Shown here piece after piece: positions 6,606 through 15,668 of a stretch of 18,607 nt of DNA. Position numbers and translations under genes: made by a program. Position 1 is the first letter of the stretch, and each line of letters starts with the position of its first letter. Under the pieces are notes generated by a model. That model made no database searches, was not told the DNA's origin, and worked only from the letters and a program-made list of their open reading frames with translations. The stretch is from an uncultured Campylobacter sp. (GTDB taxonomy: Bacteria; Campylobacterota; Campylobacteria; Campylobacterales; Campylobacteraceae): NCBI RefSeq assembly GCF_938045465.1, contig NZ_CALIBF010000092.1, forward strand, positions 1 through 18,607. Direction: 5' to 3'.

Positions 6606-8687
6606 ATGCAAACACAAAATAATTTTATAAACCGCGAGCTAAGCTGGCTACGCTTCAATACTCGCGTGCTGGAACAATGCAAAAAGGATATCCCGCTAAT
6701 TGAAAAATTAAAATTTCTAGCGATTTACAGCACTAATTTAGACGAATTTTATATGATCCGCGTGGCGGGTCTGAAGCAGCTTTTCACCGCCGGTGTTATA
6801 ACCAGCGGCGATGACGAGATGACGCCTCTTGAGCAGCTACGCGCGATCCGCTCCTATTTAAGAAACGAACAAACCGAGCTTGAGCAGCAGTATTTCGGCA
6901 TACAAAAGGAGCTTTGCAAAAACGGGCTTTTTATCAAAAGCTACGACGAGCTGCAGCCCGAGCTAAAGCCGGTAGCGGACGAATTTTTTTTCTCGCAGAT
7001 AATGCCCGTCATCGTCCCGATCGCAGTGGATGCGACCCATCCTTTCCCACATCTAAACAATCTCAGCTTCTCCCTCGCAGTCAAGCTCTGCGACGAGGGC
7101 GCGCCCGAGTCGGTACATTTTGGGATGATTAGAATTCCGCGCGTGATCCCGCGCTTCGTGCAGGTCGCGCAAAACACCTACGTGCCGATCGGCACCATCG
7201 TAAAACGCCATGCGGAGGAGATTTTCCCCGGCTACAAGCTCATCAGCTCCGCAGCCTTCCGCGTCACGCGAAACGCAGATATCGTGATCGAAGAGGAGGA
7301 AGCGGACGATTTTATGATGATCCTAGAAGCGGGGCTTAAACTGCGCCGCAAGGGGGCTTTTGTGCGGCTCCAGATCGAAAAAGATGCCGATGCCGAGCTT
7401 TTAGAATTTCTAAATTCTCATCTTAAAATCTTTTACAAAGATATATATGAATGCGCCGTGCCGCTTACGCTAGACGGGCTTTGGGAGATCGCCTCTAATA
7501 AGGATTTTTCCTTTCTAGCCCATCCTCAGTATCTGCCAAAGACGCTACCCCCCTTTAACGAAAACACCTCCGTTATGAGCGCTATGGAGAAGGAGGATAT
7601 CTTGTTAATTCATCCTTACGAAAGCTTCGATCCGGTGCAAAAACTCATCAAAGAGGCCGCCAAGGATCCGAAGGTCATCTCGATCCGTATGACGCTGTAT
7701 CGCGTGGAGAAAAACTCCCCGATCGTCCAGAGCCTGATCGAGGCCGCAAGCGACGGCAAGCAGGTGACGGTGATGGTCGAGCTTAAGGCGAGGTTTGATG
7801 AAGAAAACAACCTGCACTGGGCGAAGGCGCTCGAAGACGCGGGCGCGCACGTGATCTACGGCATCACGGGCTTTAAAGTCCATGCCAAGGTAACTCAGAT
7901 CATCAAAAAAGAGGACGGCAAGTTAAAATTTTATATCCACTTAGGCACGGGCAACTACAACGGCTCGAGCGCTAAAATTTACACCGACGTGAGCTTTTTT
8001 ACCTGCGGCGATCGCTTCGATAAGGATACGACGAATTTCTTCCACATCCTCTCGGGCTACAACAAAAACCGCAAGCTCGACAACCTCTCTATGTCGCCGA
8101 TGCAGATCAAAGAGCGACTCCTTGCGATGATAAAAAACGAGGAGAAAAAAGGCTCTGCCGGCAGGATCATCGCTAAGATGAACGCTCTTGTCGACGGCGA
8201 TATGATCAAGGCGCTGTATAAAGCAAGCACCGCGGGCGTGAAGATCGATCTCATCGTGCGCGGCATCTGCTGCTTGCGCCCGGCGCTTAAGGGCGTCAGC
8301 GAAAATATCCGCGTGATCTCGATCGTCGGCAAATACCTGGAGCACGCTAGAATTTTTTACTTCGCGCACGCGCAGCCCAGCCTATACATCGCGAGCGCGG
8401 ATTGGATGCCGCGAAATTTAGAACGCAGGCTGGAGCTGATGAGCCCGATTTACAACGAAAATCTGCAAAACAAACTCAAAGAAATTTTAAAGCTTCAGCT
8501 AAGCGACAATGAGCTTGCATTCGAGCTACAAAGCAGCGGCGAGTACCGAAAGATCGTGCCGAAAAAGGGCGAAGAGAAAATCGACGATCAGGAATTTTTA
8601 GAAATTTATTTCAATAAAATTTATAAAAATATCCGCAAGCATGACGAAAGCGGCACGGCGCTAACCAAGCTTTTGAAGGAGAGCTAG
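6606..8687 (+). CDS. ppk1: Polyphosphate kinase Ppk1
   Basis: Ppk1 polymerises the gamma-phosphate of ATP into inorganic polyphosphate (reversible, EC 2.7.4.1). In Campylobacter polyphosphate has been tied to stress survival and virulence traits. The 693-residue length matches the family. Visible landmarks are the N-terminal INRELSWLRFNTRVLEQ block, the autophosphorylated-histidine motif GFKVHAKV (His426), a LGTGNYN block, and the second conserved histidine in YLEHARIFYF (His580), the latter two sets lying in the phospholipase-D-like C domains. ATG 6606 is preferred over an upstream in-frame ATG (6564) because it has AAGGAG at 6595-6600, and the upstream one would precede the -10 box. Base composition is GC-rich like dnaB, unlike the Hcp-like genes on both sides. 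Confidence 0.97.
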   Translation: MQTQNNFINRELSWLRFNTRVLEQCKKDIPLIEKLKFLAIYSTNLDEFYMIRVAGLKQLFTAGVITSGDDEMTPLEQLRAIRSYLRNEQTELEQQYFGIQKELCKNGLFIKSYDELQPELKPVADEFFFSQIMPVIVPIAVDATHPFPHLNNLSFSLAVKLCDEGAPESVHFGMIRIPRVIPRFVQVAQNTYVPIGTIVKRHAEEIFPGYKLISSAAFRVTRNADIVIEEEEADDFMMILEAGLKLRRKGAFVRLQIEKDADAELLEFLNSHLKIFYKDIYECAVPLTLDGLWEIASNKDFSFLAHPQYLPKTLPPFNENTSVMSAMEKEDILLIHPYESFDPVQKLIKEAAKDPKVISIRMTLYRVEKNSPIVQSLIEAASDGKQVTVMVELKARFDEENNLHWAKALEDAGAHVIYGITGFKVHAKVTQIIKKEDGKLKFYIHLGTGNYNGSSAKIYTDVSFFTCGDRFDKDTTNFFHILSGYNKNRKLDNLSMSPMQIKERLLAMIKNEEKKGSAGRIIAKMNALVDGDMIKALYKASTAGVKIDLIVRGICCLRPALKGVSENIRVISIVGKYLEHARIFYFAHAQPSLYIASADWMPRNLERRLELMSPIYNENLQNKLKEILKLQLSDNELAFELQSSGEYRKIVPKKGEEKIDDQEFLEIYFNKIYKNIRKHDESGTALTKLLKES

Positions 8688-8817
8688 GCGCGGTCTCGGT
8701 TCTGCTAGGGCTAGCCGCGCGCAAAACCCACGCGCAAACTGAGATCATAAAATACTAAATACGGAATTTCGCGCCGTGAACGTGCGAGTAGATTTACAGA
8801 AATTTTAAAGGGATTAA

Positions 8818-9843
8818 ATGAAAAGATATCTTTATCTAGCCGTTATAGCTATGTTTTGTATGGGCGGAGTCTTTGAAGACGCAGACAAGCTCTATGAGGA
8901 CGGCGATTATCCTAAAGCGATAAAAATGTGGCAGCGCAGCTGCGACGGTGGAGATACGCAAAGCTGCTATATGCTCGGGAACTTATATCGATTCGGCAGG
9001 AACGTCACTCAAAACTATCAAAAAGCGGCGAATTTTTATCAAAAAGCCTGCGATGACGGAGATATGACCGGTTGCTATGAGCTTGCAGGACTATACTTTG
9101 AAGGCTATGGCGTTAGACAAGATTATCAAAAGGCGGCGAGCCTGCATCAAAAGGCTTGTGACGGCGGCAATATGTTTTCGTGCAATTTGCTTGCAATTTC
9201 ATACGAATCCGGTATCGGCGTCCCAAGAGACAAGCACAAGGCTATGGTTTTGCGTCAAATGATTTGCGATAACGGTGATGCAGATATGTGCAATAACCTT
9301 GCATATTTATATAAAAACGGCGACAAGGTCAGACAGGATTTGCAAAAGGCGGAGAGCCTATATAAAAAAGCGGCTGTTTTGTACCAAAAGAAAGCTCAAA
9401 TAAATCAAAAGAAATGCGATGAAGGCGACTTATATGAGTGCCAGCGCCTAGCGGATCTATATATAGACGGCAAGGGCGTAGAGAAGGATTTCAAAAAGGC
9501 TGCGGATTTATACCAGAAGGCTTGTGATGGCGGCAAGGCGGCGGCGTGCTTGATTCTGGGAGACTTATACAAAGCAGGCAATTACCAAAAAGCAGAAAGC
9601 CTATATCAAAGCGGGCTAAATTTGCTTAAAAATACTTGCGAGAGCGGGGATGCGGACTCGTGTAGTTATCTCGGGGATTTATACAAAAATGGATGGCATA
9701 TTAAACAAGATAGATCCTTAGCAAAAGAATTTTACGGGAAAGCATGCGATTTAGCAGAGCAGATCGGCTGCGACGAATACAAGCAATTAAACGAAGCAGA
9801 ACTCATCGATGATAAGCACGGCATCGCACCGAGCGCGCCTTAA
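8818..9843 (+). CDS. Secreted Sel1-like repeat protein with eight Cys-pair modules (Hcp family)
   Basis: A short hydrophobic N terminus (residues 4-17) acts as an export signal. Eight C-x7-C pairs then occur at 42/50, 78/86, 114/122, 150/158, 200/208, 236/244, 274/282 and 310/318. The step is exactly 36 residues for the first four modules, and 50, 36, 38 and 36 afterwards. Each module has the Sel1 pattern with A-x-L/Y-Y-x-K-x-C-D-G-G-D and an L-x-x-L-Y turn, as in Helicobacter cysteine-rich proteins, where each pair forms a disulfide within a helix-turn-helix. The 50-residue step reflects a ~14-residue insertion (about 181-195) that repeats the helix (LYKKAAVLYQKKA). The ATG follows AAAGGG. 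A periplasmic or secreted scaffold role is inferred; no catalytic function is visible. It is a longer relative of the genes at 5093-6158. Confidence 0.88.
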   Translation: MKRYLYLAVIAMFCMGGVFEDADKLYEDGDYPKAIKMWQRSCDGGDTQSCYMLGNLYRFGRNVTQNYQKAANFYQKACDDGDMTGCYELAGLYFEGYGVRQDYQKAASLHQKACDGGNMFSCNLLAISYESGIGVPRDKHKAMVLRQMICDNGDADMCNNLAYLYKNGDKVRQDLQKAESLYKKAAVLYQKKAQINQKKCDEGDLYECQRLADLYIDGKGVEKDFKKAADLYQKACDGGKAAACLILGDLYKAGNYQKAESLYQSGLNLLKNTCESGDADSCSYLGDLYKNGWHIKQDRSLAKEFYGKACDLAEQIGCDEYKQLNEAELIDDKHGIAPSAP

Positions 9844-10190
9844 TCCATGAAGTTTGCATGCTTTTGCGCAAACAAGGCTACGTAATCAGCGAGCTGTCAA
9901 ATTTTTTAGAATTTTAAAATTCTAAATTTTATAAATTATCTTAGGCGCAGCTTCCTAGAAATACCAATCTGACATGATGCCAGCTATATACTACACGTAG
10001 ATAAAATTCCGCTTGCTTATGATAAAATTTTAAAATTTACTCGCTGTCTCATCGCATGCATTTAATAGAAATACTTTTAAATTTAAAGTAAAAATTTCTG
10101 TTTTTAAAAAACGCAAATTTAGGAGATAAAGGCGCAAGGCTAGGGAATTTATTAAAATTTAATTAAGTTCCGAAATTACAAATGATAAAT

Positions 10191-10221
10191 AAATTCTTTT
10201 TAATTTAAATTTAAAGAATTT
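10191..10221. promoter_or_regulatory. Candidate operator: 9-bp inverted repeat upstream of the receptor promoter
   Basis: AAATTCTTT (10191-10199) and AAAGAATTT (10213-10221) form a perfect inverted repeat with a 13-bp spacer, ending nine bases before the putative -10 box. The region around -35 would fall inside it, so a bound repressor could block transcription. A TonB receptor for iron or haem would be expected to respond to Fur. The adjacent AATGATAAATAAATTC (10181-10196) has only partial likeness to a Fur box. The inverted arms themselves contain RAATTY words, so chance in AT-rich DNA is possible. Confidence 0.35.
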
Positions 10222-10229
10222 TTCACTAA

Positions 10230-10235
10230 TATACT
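10230..10235 (+). promoter_or_regulatory. Probable -10 box (TATACT) for the TonB-dependent receptor
   Basis: TATACT lies 49 bp before the ATG at 10284, behind a T-rich stretch. It is one mismatch from TATAAT and is the best -10 candidate in this AT-rich region; a transcription start would fall near 10242. Confidence 0.5.
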
Positions 10236-10283
10236 GCTCTTTTTAATAACGCCTATGAGAAATAGTATTATAAAAGGATCAAA

Positions 10284-13274
10284 ATGAGCTTATTTAGGTT
10301 TTCTATTGCAGCGGCGGGAGCGCTTTGTTTATGCGCGGCCACTTTAGCTGCGGAAGATGATAGCGAAGGTGGCTCCCAAAATTTAGGGCAGATCAATGTT
10401 ACGGGAAACGTAGAAAGCGACCCGCTTACCAAAAAAGTCGGCGAAACGAAAAAGAGCGCCAAGCAACTCGCCAAAGAGCAAGTTAGCGATAGTAGAGATA
10501 TGGTTCGTCACGAAACCGGCGTTTCAGTTGTCGAAAGCGGAAGATTCGGTGCTAGTGGTTATTCGATCCGCGGAGTAGATGAAAACCGCGTAGATATAAG
10601 TATTGATGGACTTCGCCAAGCAGAAACATTAAGCTCGCAAGGTTTTAAAGATCTATTTGAAGGATATGAAAACTTTAATAATACTAGAAACGGCGTTGAG
10701 GTTGAAAACATAAGACAGGTAGATATCACTAAAGGTGCAGATTCGGTAAAAAGAGGCTCGGGCGCGCTAGGTGGTTCTGTGGCGTTTGAGACAAAGGATG
10801 CGAGAGATTATTTAACGGAGAAGGATTGGTATTACGGATTTAAGCGCGGGTATCAAAGTGCGGATAGACAAAACTGGCAAAGCCACGCAGCTGCAGTTCG
10901 GTTTAAATGGTTTGATCTCTTGGCTATTCACACCGATAGAGAAGGACATGAACTAAAAAACTGGGGATATAAAGACTATGACCCAACCGTCATCAGAAAA
11001 GTTAGGGAAAAGCCCGATCCGTATAGAATTTACAAGAAAAGCACATTGGTAAAATTTGGCTTTCAGCCTACCGATACCGATAGATTTAGCCTAGGATACG
11101 ATAAGTCTAATATAAAATCAGAGGGAATAGACTGGTCGAATCAATTTGCTCTTTATAATACGCAAACCCCTTGGGGAGCATTGACTAACGATATACGACA
11201 CACTAACGATAGAAGCGAAAGAAAGAATTACTCGTTTTCTTACGAAAATTTCGATGAAACGCCTTTGTGGGATAGCTTAAAATTTAGCTATAACAAGCAA
11301 CATATTAAGTTAAAAGCGAGAACGGATGAGTATTGCGAGGGCGATAACTGCGCGGGAAATTCAAATCCGTCCGGTCTTCATATAAATGAAGACGGAAAAA
11401 TGGTAGATAAATATGGAGGGGAAGTAAAGACATGGCTAAAGTGGGGATTTATGCCTACATTAGTAGATAGTCAATTTGATTTTTCAGATCCGGATAATCC
11501 AAAAAATGAACCTCATATATTAAATACGGACGCATATAGTAGTTATAAACCTAATGATGATGTTTACGTAAATTGTGATGAATATGATTGTTCTAAAGGC
11601 ATGACTCTTTTTGATACGAATAGCGGTACATATAAAACATATTCAATAAATAAAGTAACTACGCCTCATAGTAAAGGCAATTACGGCAAATTATCACCAG
11701 TTGGTTCGGATGAGGTACTTTTACCTAACCAAAACGGATATGTAGAAAATAACTGGAAGGATAGAGATTTAAATACCGATACTAAGCAGTTTAATCTTGA
11801 TCTTACAAAAGACTTTCATATAAAAAGCACAGAACACTCTTTAAGTTATGGAGGGCTTTATAGTAAAAGCGATAAAAGTATGGTAAATAGGGCGGGTTAT
11901 TCTCCTCAAAATAAACAATGGTGGGCTAAATACTTTGCAGGAGTTAGAAATACTAATCCTAAGTTTCCCATATTAGGCACTTGGTATCCAGATAAATGCC
12001 AATCATATACCAATGCCTCTGCCTATAATAACGCTTGCGGTCACGAAGATGATCCTTTTAGCTTCCTTATTCCGGTCGAGACCAAAACCGGAGCGCTTTA
12101 TGTGGGAGATGACTTTCGTATAAACGATGTTTTGGCCTTTGATCTTAATTATAGATATGATAAGGTTAAACACAATCCATCTTATACTCCAGGCGTTACG
12201 CCAAAAATTCCAACTGATCTATTTATCGGAATGTTTGTTCCTTATACGCCGCTTCCCGGCACTCCATCTCAAAAAGAGATAAAAGCTCACAAAGATGCAA
12301 ATGCAGAAGCCAACGCCGTATATTTAGCCTCTCAGAAGAGAAAATATTCGGCAAATTCATATTCTTTATCTACAAGCATCGATCCACTTGATTTTTTCAG
12401 GCTTCAGCTTAAATATGCAAACGGATTTAGAGCTCCTACCTCGGATGAAATTTACTTCACTTTCCAGCACCCCGATTTTTCGATATATCCGAATTTGGAT
12501 TTGAAAAAAGAAACGGCAAAGACTAAAGAGATTGCCTTTACGTTTCATAATTCGCCAAGCTTCGTTACATTGAATTTATTCCAAACTGATTATAGGAATT
12601 TTATAGATTTACAATACAAGGGGGAATTCCAGCTTCCTTACGGAAACGGCGGAAGTACAATGCCTACCTCTGTGTATCAAAACGTAAATCGTCCAAAAGC
12701 AAGAGTAAGAGGAATAGAGATAGATTCGAGACTGGCTTTGGATCAAATTTGGCAGCCATTGCAGGGTTTTAGCATTGGATATAAGCTAAGTATCCAAAAG
12801 GGTAGAATGGATATAGGTAATGGCAAAACCGATACGCCGATGAATGCGATCCAGCCTAGAACGGCGGTTTATAGCGTAAGCTACCAAAGCCCAGGCGATA
12901 AATTCGGCGCAGATCTATTTGTAACTGCGGTAGCTGCCAAAAAAGGAGACGACACCTATAATATGTATTGGTATGAGCAAGCGCGAAGCGGCAAAATCGT
13001 AAACGGCAAACCTGTAAGCAATAGCGAAGTGGAATGGAGAAGCGGCGGATATACCACGATAGACTTCGTAACATATGTAAAGCCGATCAAATATCTAACT
13101 CTTCGTGCAGGCGCATATAATATAACCGATCGCAAATATATCACTTGGGAAAGCGCCAGATCAATAAGGCCTTTTGGAACTAGCAATCTGATAGATCAAG
13201 AAACAGGGCTTGGCATCAACCGCTTTTACTCGCCGGGTAGGAACTATAAACTCACATGGGAGTTTCAGTTTTAA
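10284..13274 (+). CDS. TonB-dependent outer membrane receptor, haemoglobin/transferrin/lactoferrin type
   Basis: This 996-residue protein has a Sec signal peptide (cleavage near LAA-ED, residue 23) and a TonB-box-like LGQINVT (34-40). A plug domain (about 55-175) contains SGYSIRGVDENRV, a FNNTRNGVE block, ITKGADSVKRGSGALGGSVAF and ETKDARDYL. These are hallmarks of the HpuB/HgpB/TbpA family of receptors that strip haem or iron from host proteins. The rest is a beta-barrel ending in aromatic WEFQF, as expected for Bam-dependent insertion. Three extracellular-loop-like regions hold cysteine pairs (351/356, 431/436 and KCQSY...NNAC near 570-590). No HpuA-like lipoprotein, TonB/ExbBD or haem importer lies nearby. 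The ligand cannot be decided from sequence; haemoglobin or haemoglobin-haptoglobin is my best guess. The gene is AT-richer than the core genes, most strongly in the middle. Confidence 0.9.
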   Translation: MSLFRFSIAAAGALCLCAATLAAEDDSEGGSQNLGQINVTGNVESDPLTKKVGETKKSAKQLAKEQVSDSRDMVRHETGVSVVESGRFGASGYSIRGVDENRVDISIDGLRQAETLSSQGFKDLFEGYENFNNTRNGVEVENIRQVDITKGADSVKRGSGALGGSVAFETKDARDYLTEKDWYYGFKRGYQSADRQNWQSHAAAVRFKWFDLLAIHTDREGHELKNWGYKDYDPTVIRKVREKPDPYRIYKKSTLVKFGFQPTDTDRFSLGYDKSNIKSEGIDWSNQFALYNTQTPWGALTNDIRHTNDRSERKNYSFSYENFDETPLWDSLKFSYNKQHIKLKARTDEYCEGDNCAGNSNPSGLHINEDGKMVDKYGGEVKTWLKWGFMPTLVDSQFDFSDPDNPKNEPHILNTDAYSSYKPNDDVYVNCDEYDCSKGMTLFDTNSGTYKTYSINKVTTPHSKGNYGKLSPVGSDEVLLPNQNGYVENNWKDRDLNTDTKQFNLDLTKDFHIKSTEHSLSYGGLYSKSDKSMVNRAGYSPQNKQWWAKYFAGVRNTNPKFPILGTWYPDKCQSYTNASAYNNACGHEDDPFSFLIPVETKTGALYVGDDFRINDVLAFDLNYRYDKVKHNPSYTPGVTPKIPTDLFIGMFVPYTPLPGTPSQKEIKAHKDANAEANAVYLASQKRKYSANSYSLSTSIDPLDFFRLQLKYANGFRAPTSDEIYFTFQHPDFSIYPNLDLKKETAKTKEIAFTFHNSPSFVTLNLFQTDYRNFIDLQYKGEFQLPYGNGGSTMPTSVYQNVNRPKARVRGIEIDSRLALDQIWQPLQGFSIGYKLSIQKGRMDIGNGKTDTPMNAIQPRTAVYSVSYQSPGDKFGADLFVTAVAAKKGDDTYNMYWYEQARSGKIVNGKPVSNSEVEWRSGGYTTIDFVTYVKPIKYLTLRAGAYNITDRKYITWESARSIRPFGTSNLIDQETGLGINRFYSPGRNYKLTWEFQF

Positions 13275-14033
13275 AAATTTAATCAAGTGTTTGACGTCTT
13301 ATTAAAACAAAAGCCTTTGGAATCAAAATTTATAGATTTATTACTAAATTTAAAAAGATGGCGATAGTAAATCATTTGGTATCATTTAGATTTCCGAATT
13401 TTATGCAGCGTGTAAATTTCAAAATTTTACGTAGCGCGGTAGCCCAAAGGCTCCTGTCCGTGATGACATCAGCTTTGTAATTTTGCAATGACGCCCGCGA
13501 TCTTTCCGTCGCTTCGAGATCGAATTTTTGCCCGTATAAATTTACCGAGCCGGAAAACATAGCGCCCGTATGTGCTAAAAATTTCGCAAGCGCACAGCCC
13601 CACACTACACAAATCGCAGGGGAATTTTAATGCCGTAATCCGCAAGCGTATCATCTCGCTTCCAAGCGAAGATAGCCTTTTTGCGGCAATGTGCGTAATC
13701 TATTTCTCTTCGCTCTATCTCGCCCGCTTGTAACGACAAATCTTATAAACGCAGTGGTCCTTTAAAAATTTTAACTTCAAATTTTGCTCCGAAGCTCGCT
13801 AAATTTAAGGAAGAGCCCACACAGATAAATTGTTCTATTTTCGCGCGGCGCACGAGGTTTTTAAATTTGCGGCGCCCGCAGGAGGCTTTAAAGCTCGCTA
13901 AGTCTCGCCGTCGTTAGCGCGCAGGGCTGATCCGGCTAGCGATCTTTTGCGCGATTTATCTCCTTGTATTATTTGCTTAGAATCCCGCCACAGTATATGC
14001 CGGCGCTGGACAAATCATAGCTTCGTTTTAAAT
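13275..14033. other. Gene-free region between converging receptor and LRR genes
   Basis: The two flanking genes converge here, so terminators are expected, but I see no clear GC stem followed by a T run. Minus-strand frames at 13372-13605 (77 codons) and 13469-13654 (61 codons) are open but show no signal peptide, family motif or good ribosome binding site, and they overlap in different frames. The composition from about 13430 on is again GC-richer than the receptor gene and includes one AAATTTCGC word (13579-13587). It could be a worn-out gene, but I cannot identify it. No tRNA or CRISPR-like structure is visible. Confidence 0.5.
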
Positions 14034-15530
14034 TTAATCCTCATATCCTCTAATGCTAATATGTCTTCCCTCTATCTTTGGAACTACGGGCTTCTTTTTA
14101 AGCTTTACGCCATACAAATTAATGCCGTAAAGCTTGCTAAGGCCGATAAAATCGACGTTAAGCTCCTTTAAATCGGTATCACGAAGATCAATGTATTTAA
14201 GACTCGTCATATCGTTTATACTCTGCGGTAGTTTTTTGATCGAGGTCTCGGATAGGTCTAGAACTTCTAAATTTTTTAAGTTTCCTGCGCTTTCCGGGAT
14301 CTGCGTAATATTTTTGCCGTGGATGTAAAGCTTCTTTAAATTATGTAGGTTTCCGATGCCCTCAGGGATTTTCGTAATGGACTGGCTGTTAATTTTCAGC
14401 TCTTCCAAAGCATCAAGCATGCCGATGCTCTCAGGCAGACTATCTTGCTTATATCCGCTAATATCGAGCTTTTTTAAGCTTTTTAATGCGCCGATACTTT
14501 CAGGAATTTCTTGTAAATTTTCAGACCAAATAGAAAGCTCCTGCAGATTATGCAAATCCCCTAACTCAGACGGGATCGTCCGGACATCCGAATCTATATG
14601 AAGCCTTTTGAGCGATGGGATTTTTACGGCGAGCCGCAATCTCTGCTCGTCCATATGGCCCCACTCCTCAAGATTGGGTAAATTTACGATGTTTTCAGGT
14701 GGAGAAGTAAAATCTTCGATCAGCTCCTTTAGGCTAGACATTCGCGAAACCTCATCTGGTAGCGCCTCTATATGCGTGCTCGTAAGATCTAAAATTTCCA
14801 GTTTTTTAAGCTCCGCCAGATGCGCAGGCAAGGTATGTAAAAAATTACAGCGATAACAGCTAAGCTTTCGCAGCTTGCTCATCCCTGCAATCTGTGGCGG
14901 CAATTGCGAAATATGCGTTTCATCCAGCTCAAGATATTCTAAATTCTTTAAATTCGCTGCATTCGCGCTCAACTCTTTTATGGGGCAACGATCCAAAATC
15001 AGCGTCTTAAGATTCGGAATTTTTGAGATATTTTCACTAATCTCCGTAAATTTAGTAGCACGCAAGCCTAAATACTCGAGCTTTTTTAAATTTTGCACGC
15101 ACGAAGGCAGATCCGAAACTCTCGTGCCTTGCAAATCGAGCTTTTTTAAATTTGAAAGCAAGCAAATCTCGGGCGGAACCTGCGTAACCTCATCCACTCT
15201 AATCGGCGAAACGGTCATAAAATTCGCGTTTCTGCCGAAGTCTAGCTCATCAATGTCCGCAAGCTTTTCATACAAATCCCATGTCGTAGCGATATCGCTA
15301 AAGAAGCTTATACTATAGTAATTCTCTCGCCCCTTATCGCTAAAGCGTAAGAAATCCGCCAAGTTTTGCATTTGCGTATTTTGATCCTCGCTCAGCTTTG
15401 GGCTAAACTTCAGGCGGATGCCCTGCGCATCGTTTGACATACTAATTTTAATGCCTTTAAAACCGGAGATTGATTGTATGCAGAGCGAAAAAGCAACTGC
15501 TATAAATAGCGCGATATAAATCTTTTTCAT
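14034..15530 (-). CDS. Secreted leucine-rich-repeat protein
   Basis: The 498-residue product has a signal peptide (MKKIYIALFIAVAFSL, cleavage near residue 23) and a ~100-residue N-terminal region I do not recognise. From about residue 128 to the end there are roughly sixteen leucine-rich repeats. Most are 23 residues with the pattern LxxLxxLxLxxTxIxxLPxxIxx, for example LKNLEYLELDETHISQLPPQ. This is the longer bacterial/SDS22-like class, not the 20-residue class of YopM/IpaH effectors. The repeats around residues 275-320 are degenerate and shorter. LRR arcs bind proteins, so an exported binding or adhesion role is inferred. I chose ATG 15530 because it gives a clean signal peptide and has AAAGG (15541-15545) upstream; the open frame extends to 15629 without such support. 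No anchor or C-terminal sorting motif is evident. Confidence 0.87.
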   Translation of the reverse strand: MKKIYIALFIAVAFSLCIQSISGFKGIKISMSNDAQGIRLKFSPKLSEDQNTQMQNLADFLRFSDKGRENYYSISFFSDIATTWDLYEKLADIDELDFGRNANFMTVSPIRVDEVTQVPPEICLLSNLKKLDLQGTRVSDLPSCVQNLKKLEYLGLRATKFTEISENISKIPNLKTLILDRCPIKELSANAANLKNLEYLELDETHISQLPPQIAGMSKLRKLSCYRCNFLHTLPAHLAELKKLEILDLTSTHIEALPDEVSRMSSLKELIEDFTSPPENIVNLPNLEEWGHMDEQRLRLAVKIPSLKRLHIDSDVRTIPSELGDLHNLQELSIWSENLQEIPESIGALKSLKKLDISGYKQDSLPESIGMLDALEELKINSQSITKIPEGIGNLHNLKKLYIHGKNITQIPESAGNLKNLEVLDLSETSIKKLPQSINDMTSLKYIDLRDTDLKELNVDFIGLSKLYGINLYGVKLKKKPVVPKIEGRHISIRGYED

Positions 15531-15668
15531 TTGAGTTGCCTTTTTAAAATTTAAAATTTTAGTATCTAGCTGCGCGATATTTATAAAATTTAAGCGAGCG
15601 CTTTGCAAGCTTGATTTAAAAATCCTCACATCGCTCTGCGCTTCGCAAATCTCATCAAATTTTAAAAT

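Larger units (their letters stand above)
9844..10283. other. AT-rich intergenic region before the TonB-dependent receptor
   Basis: No coding frame of note is present. The DNA is AT-rich with many AAATTT and related words. The right-hand end holds the promoter elements of the receptor gene, annotated separately: a 9-bp inverted repeat, a TATACT box and an AAAAGG ribosome binding site. I see no clear terminator for the upstream Sel1 gene and no RNA gene. Confidence 0.6.

Noticed and set aside
8690..8733. GCGCGG ... CCGCGC inverted repeat after ppk1 as a terminator
   Set aside because: The 6-bp stem encloses a loop of about 20 bases and is not followed by a T-run.
10181..10196. Fur box upstream of the receptor
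   Set aside because: Only partial likeness to the GATAAT-type consensus in very AT-rich DNA; kept only as a remark under the inverted repeat.
13372..13654. Two overlapping minus-strand open frames (77 and 61 codons) as possible small genes
   Set aside because: They use different frames over the same DNA, lack start signals and show no recognisable domain; treated as part of an unexplained gap.
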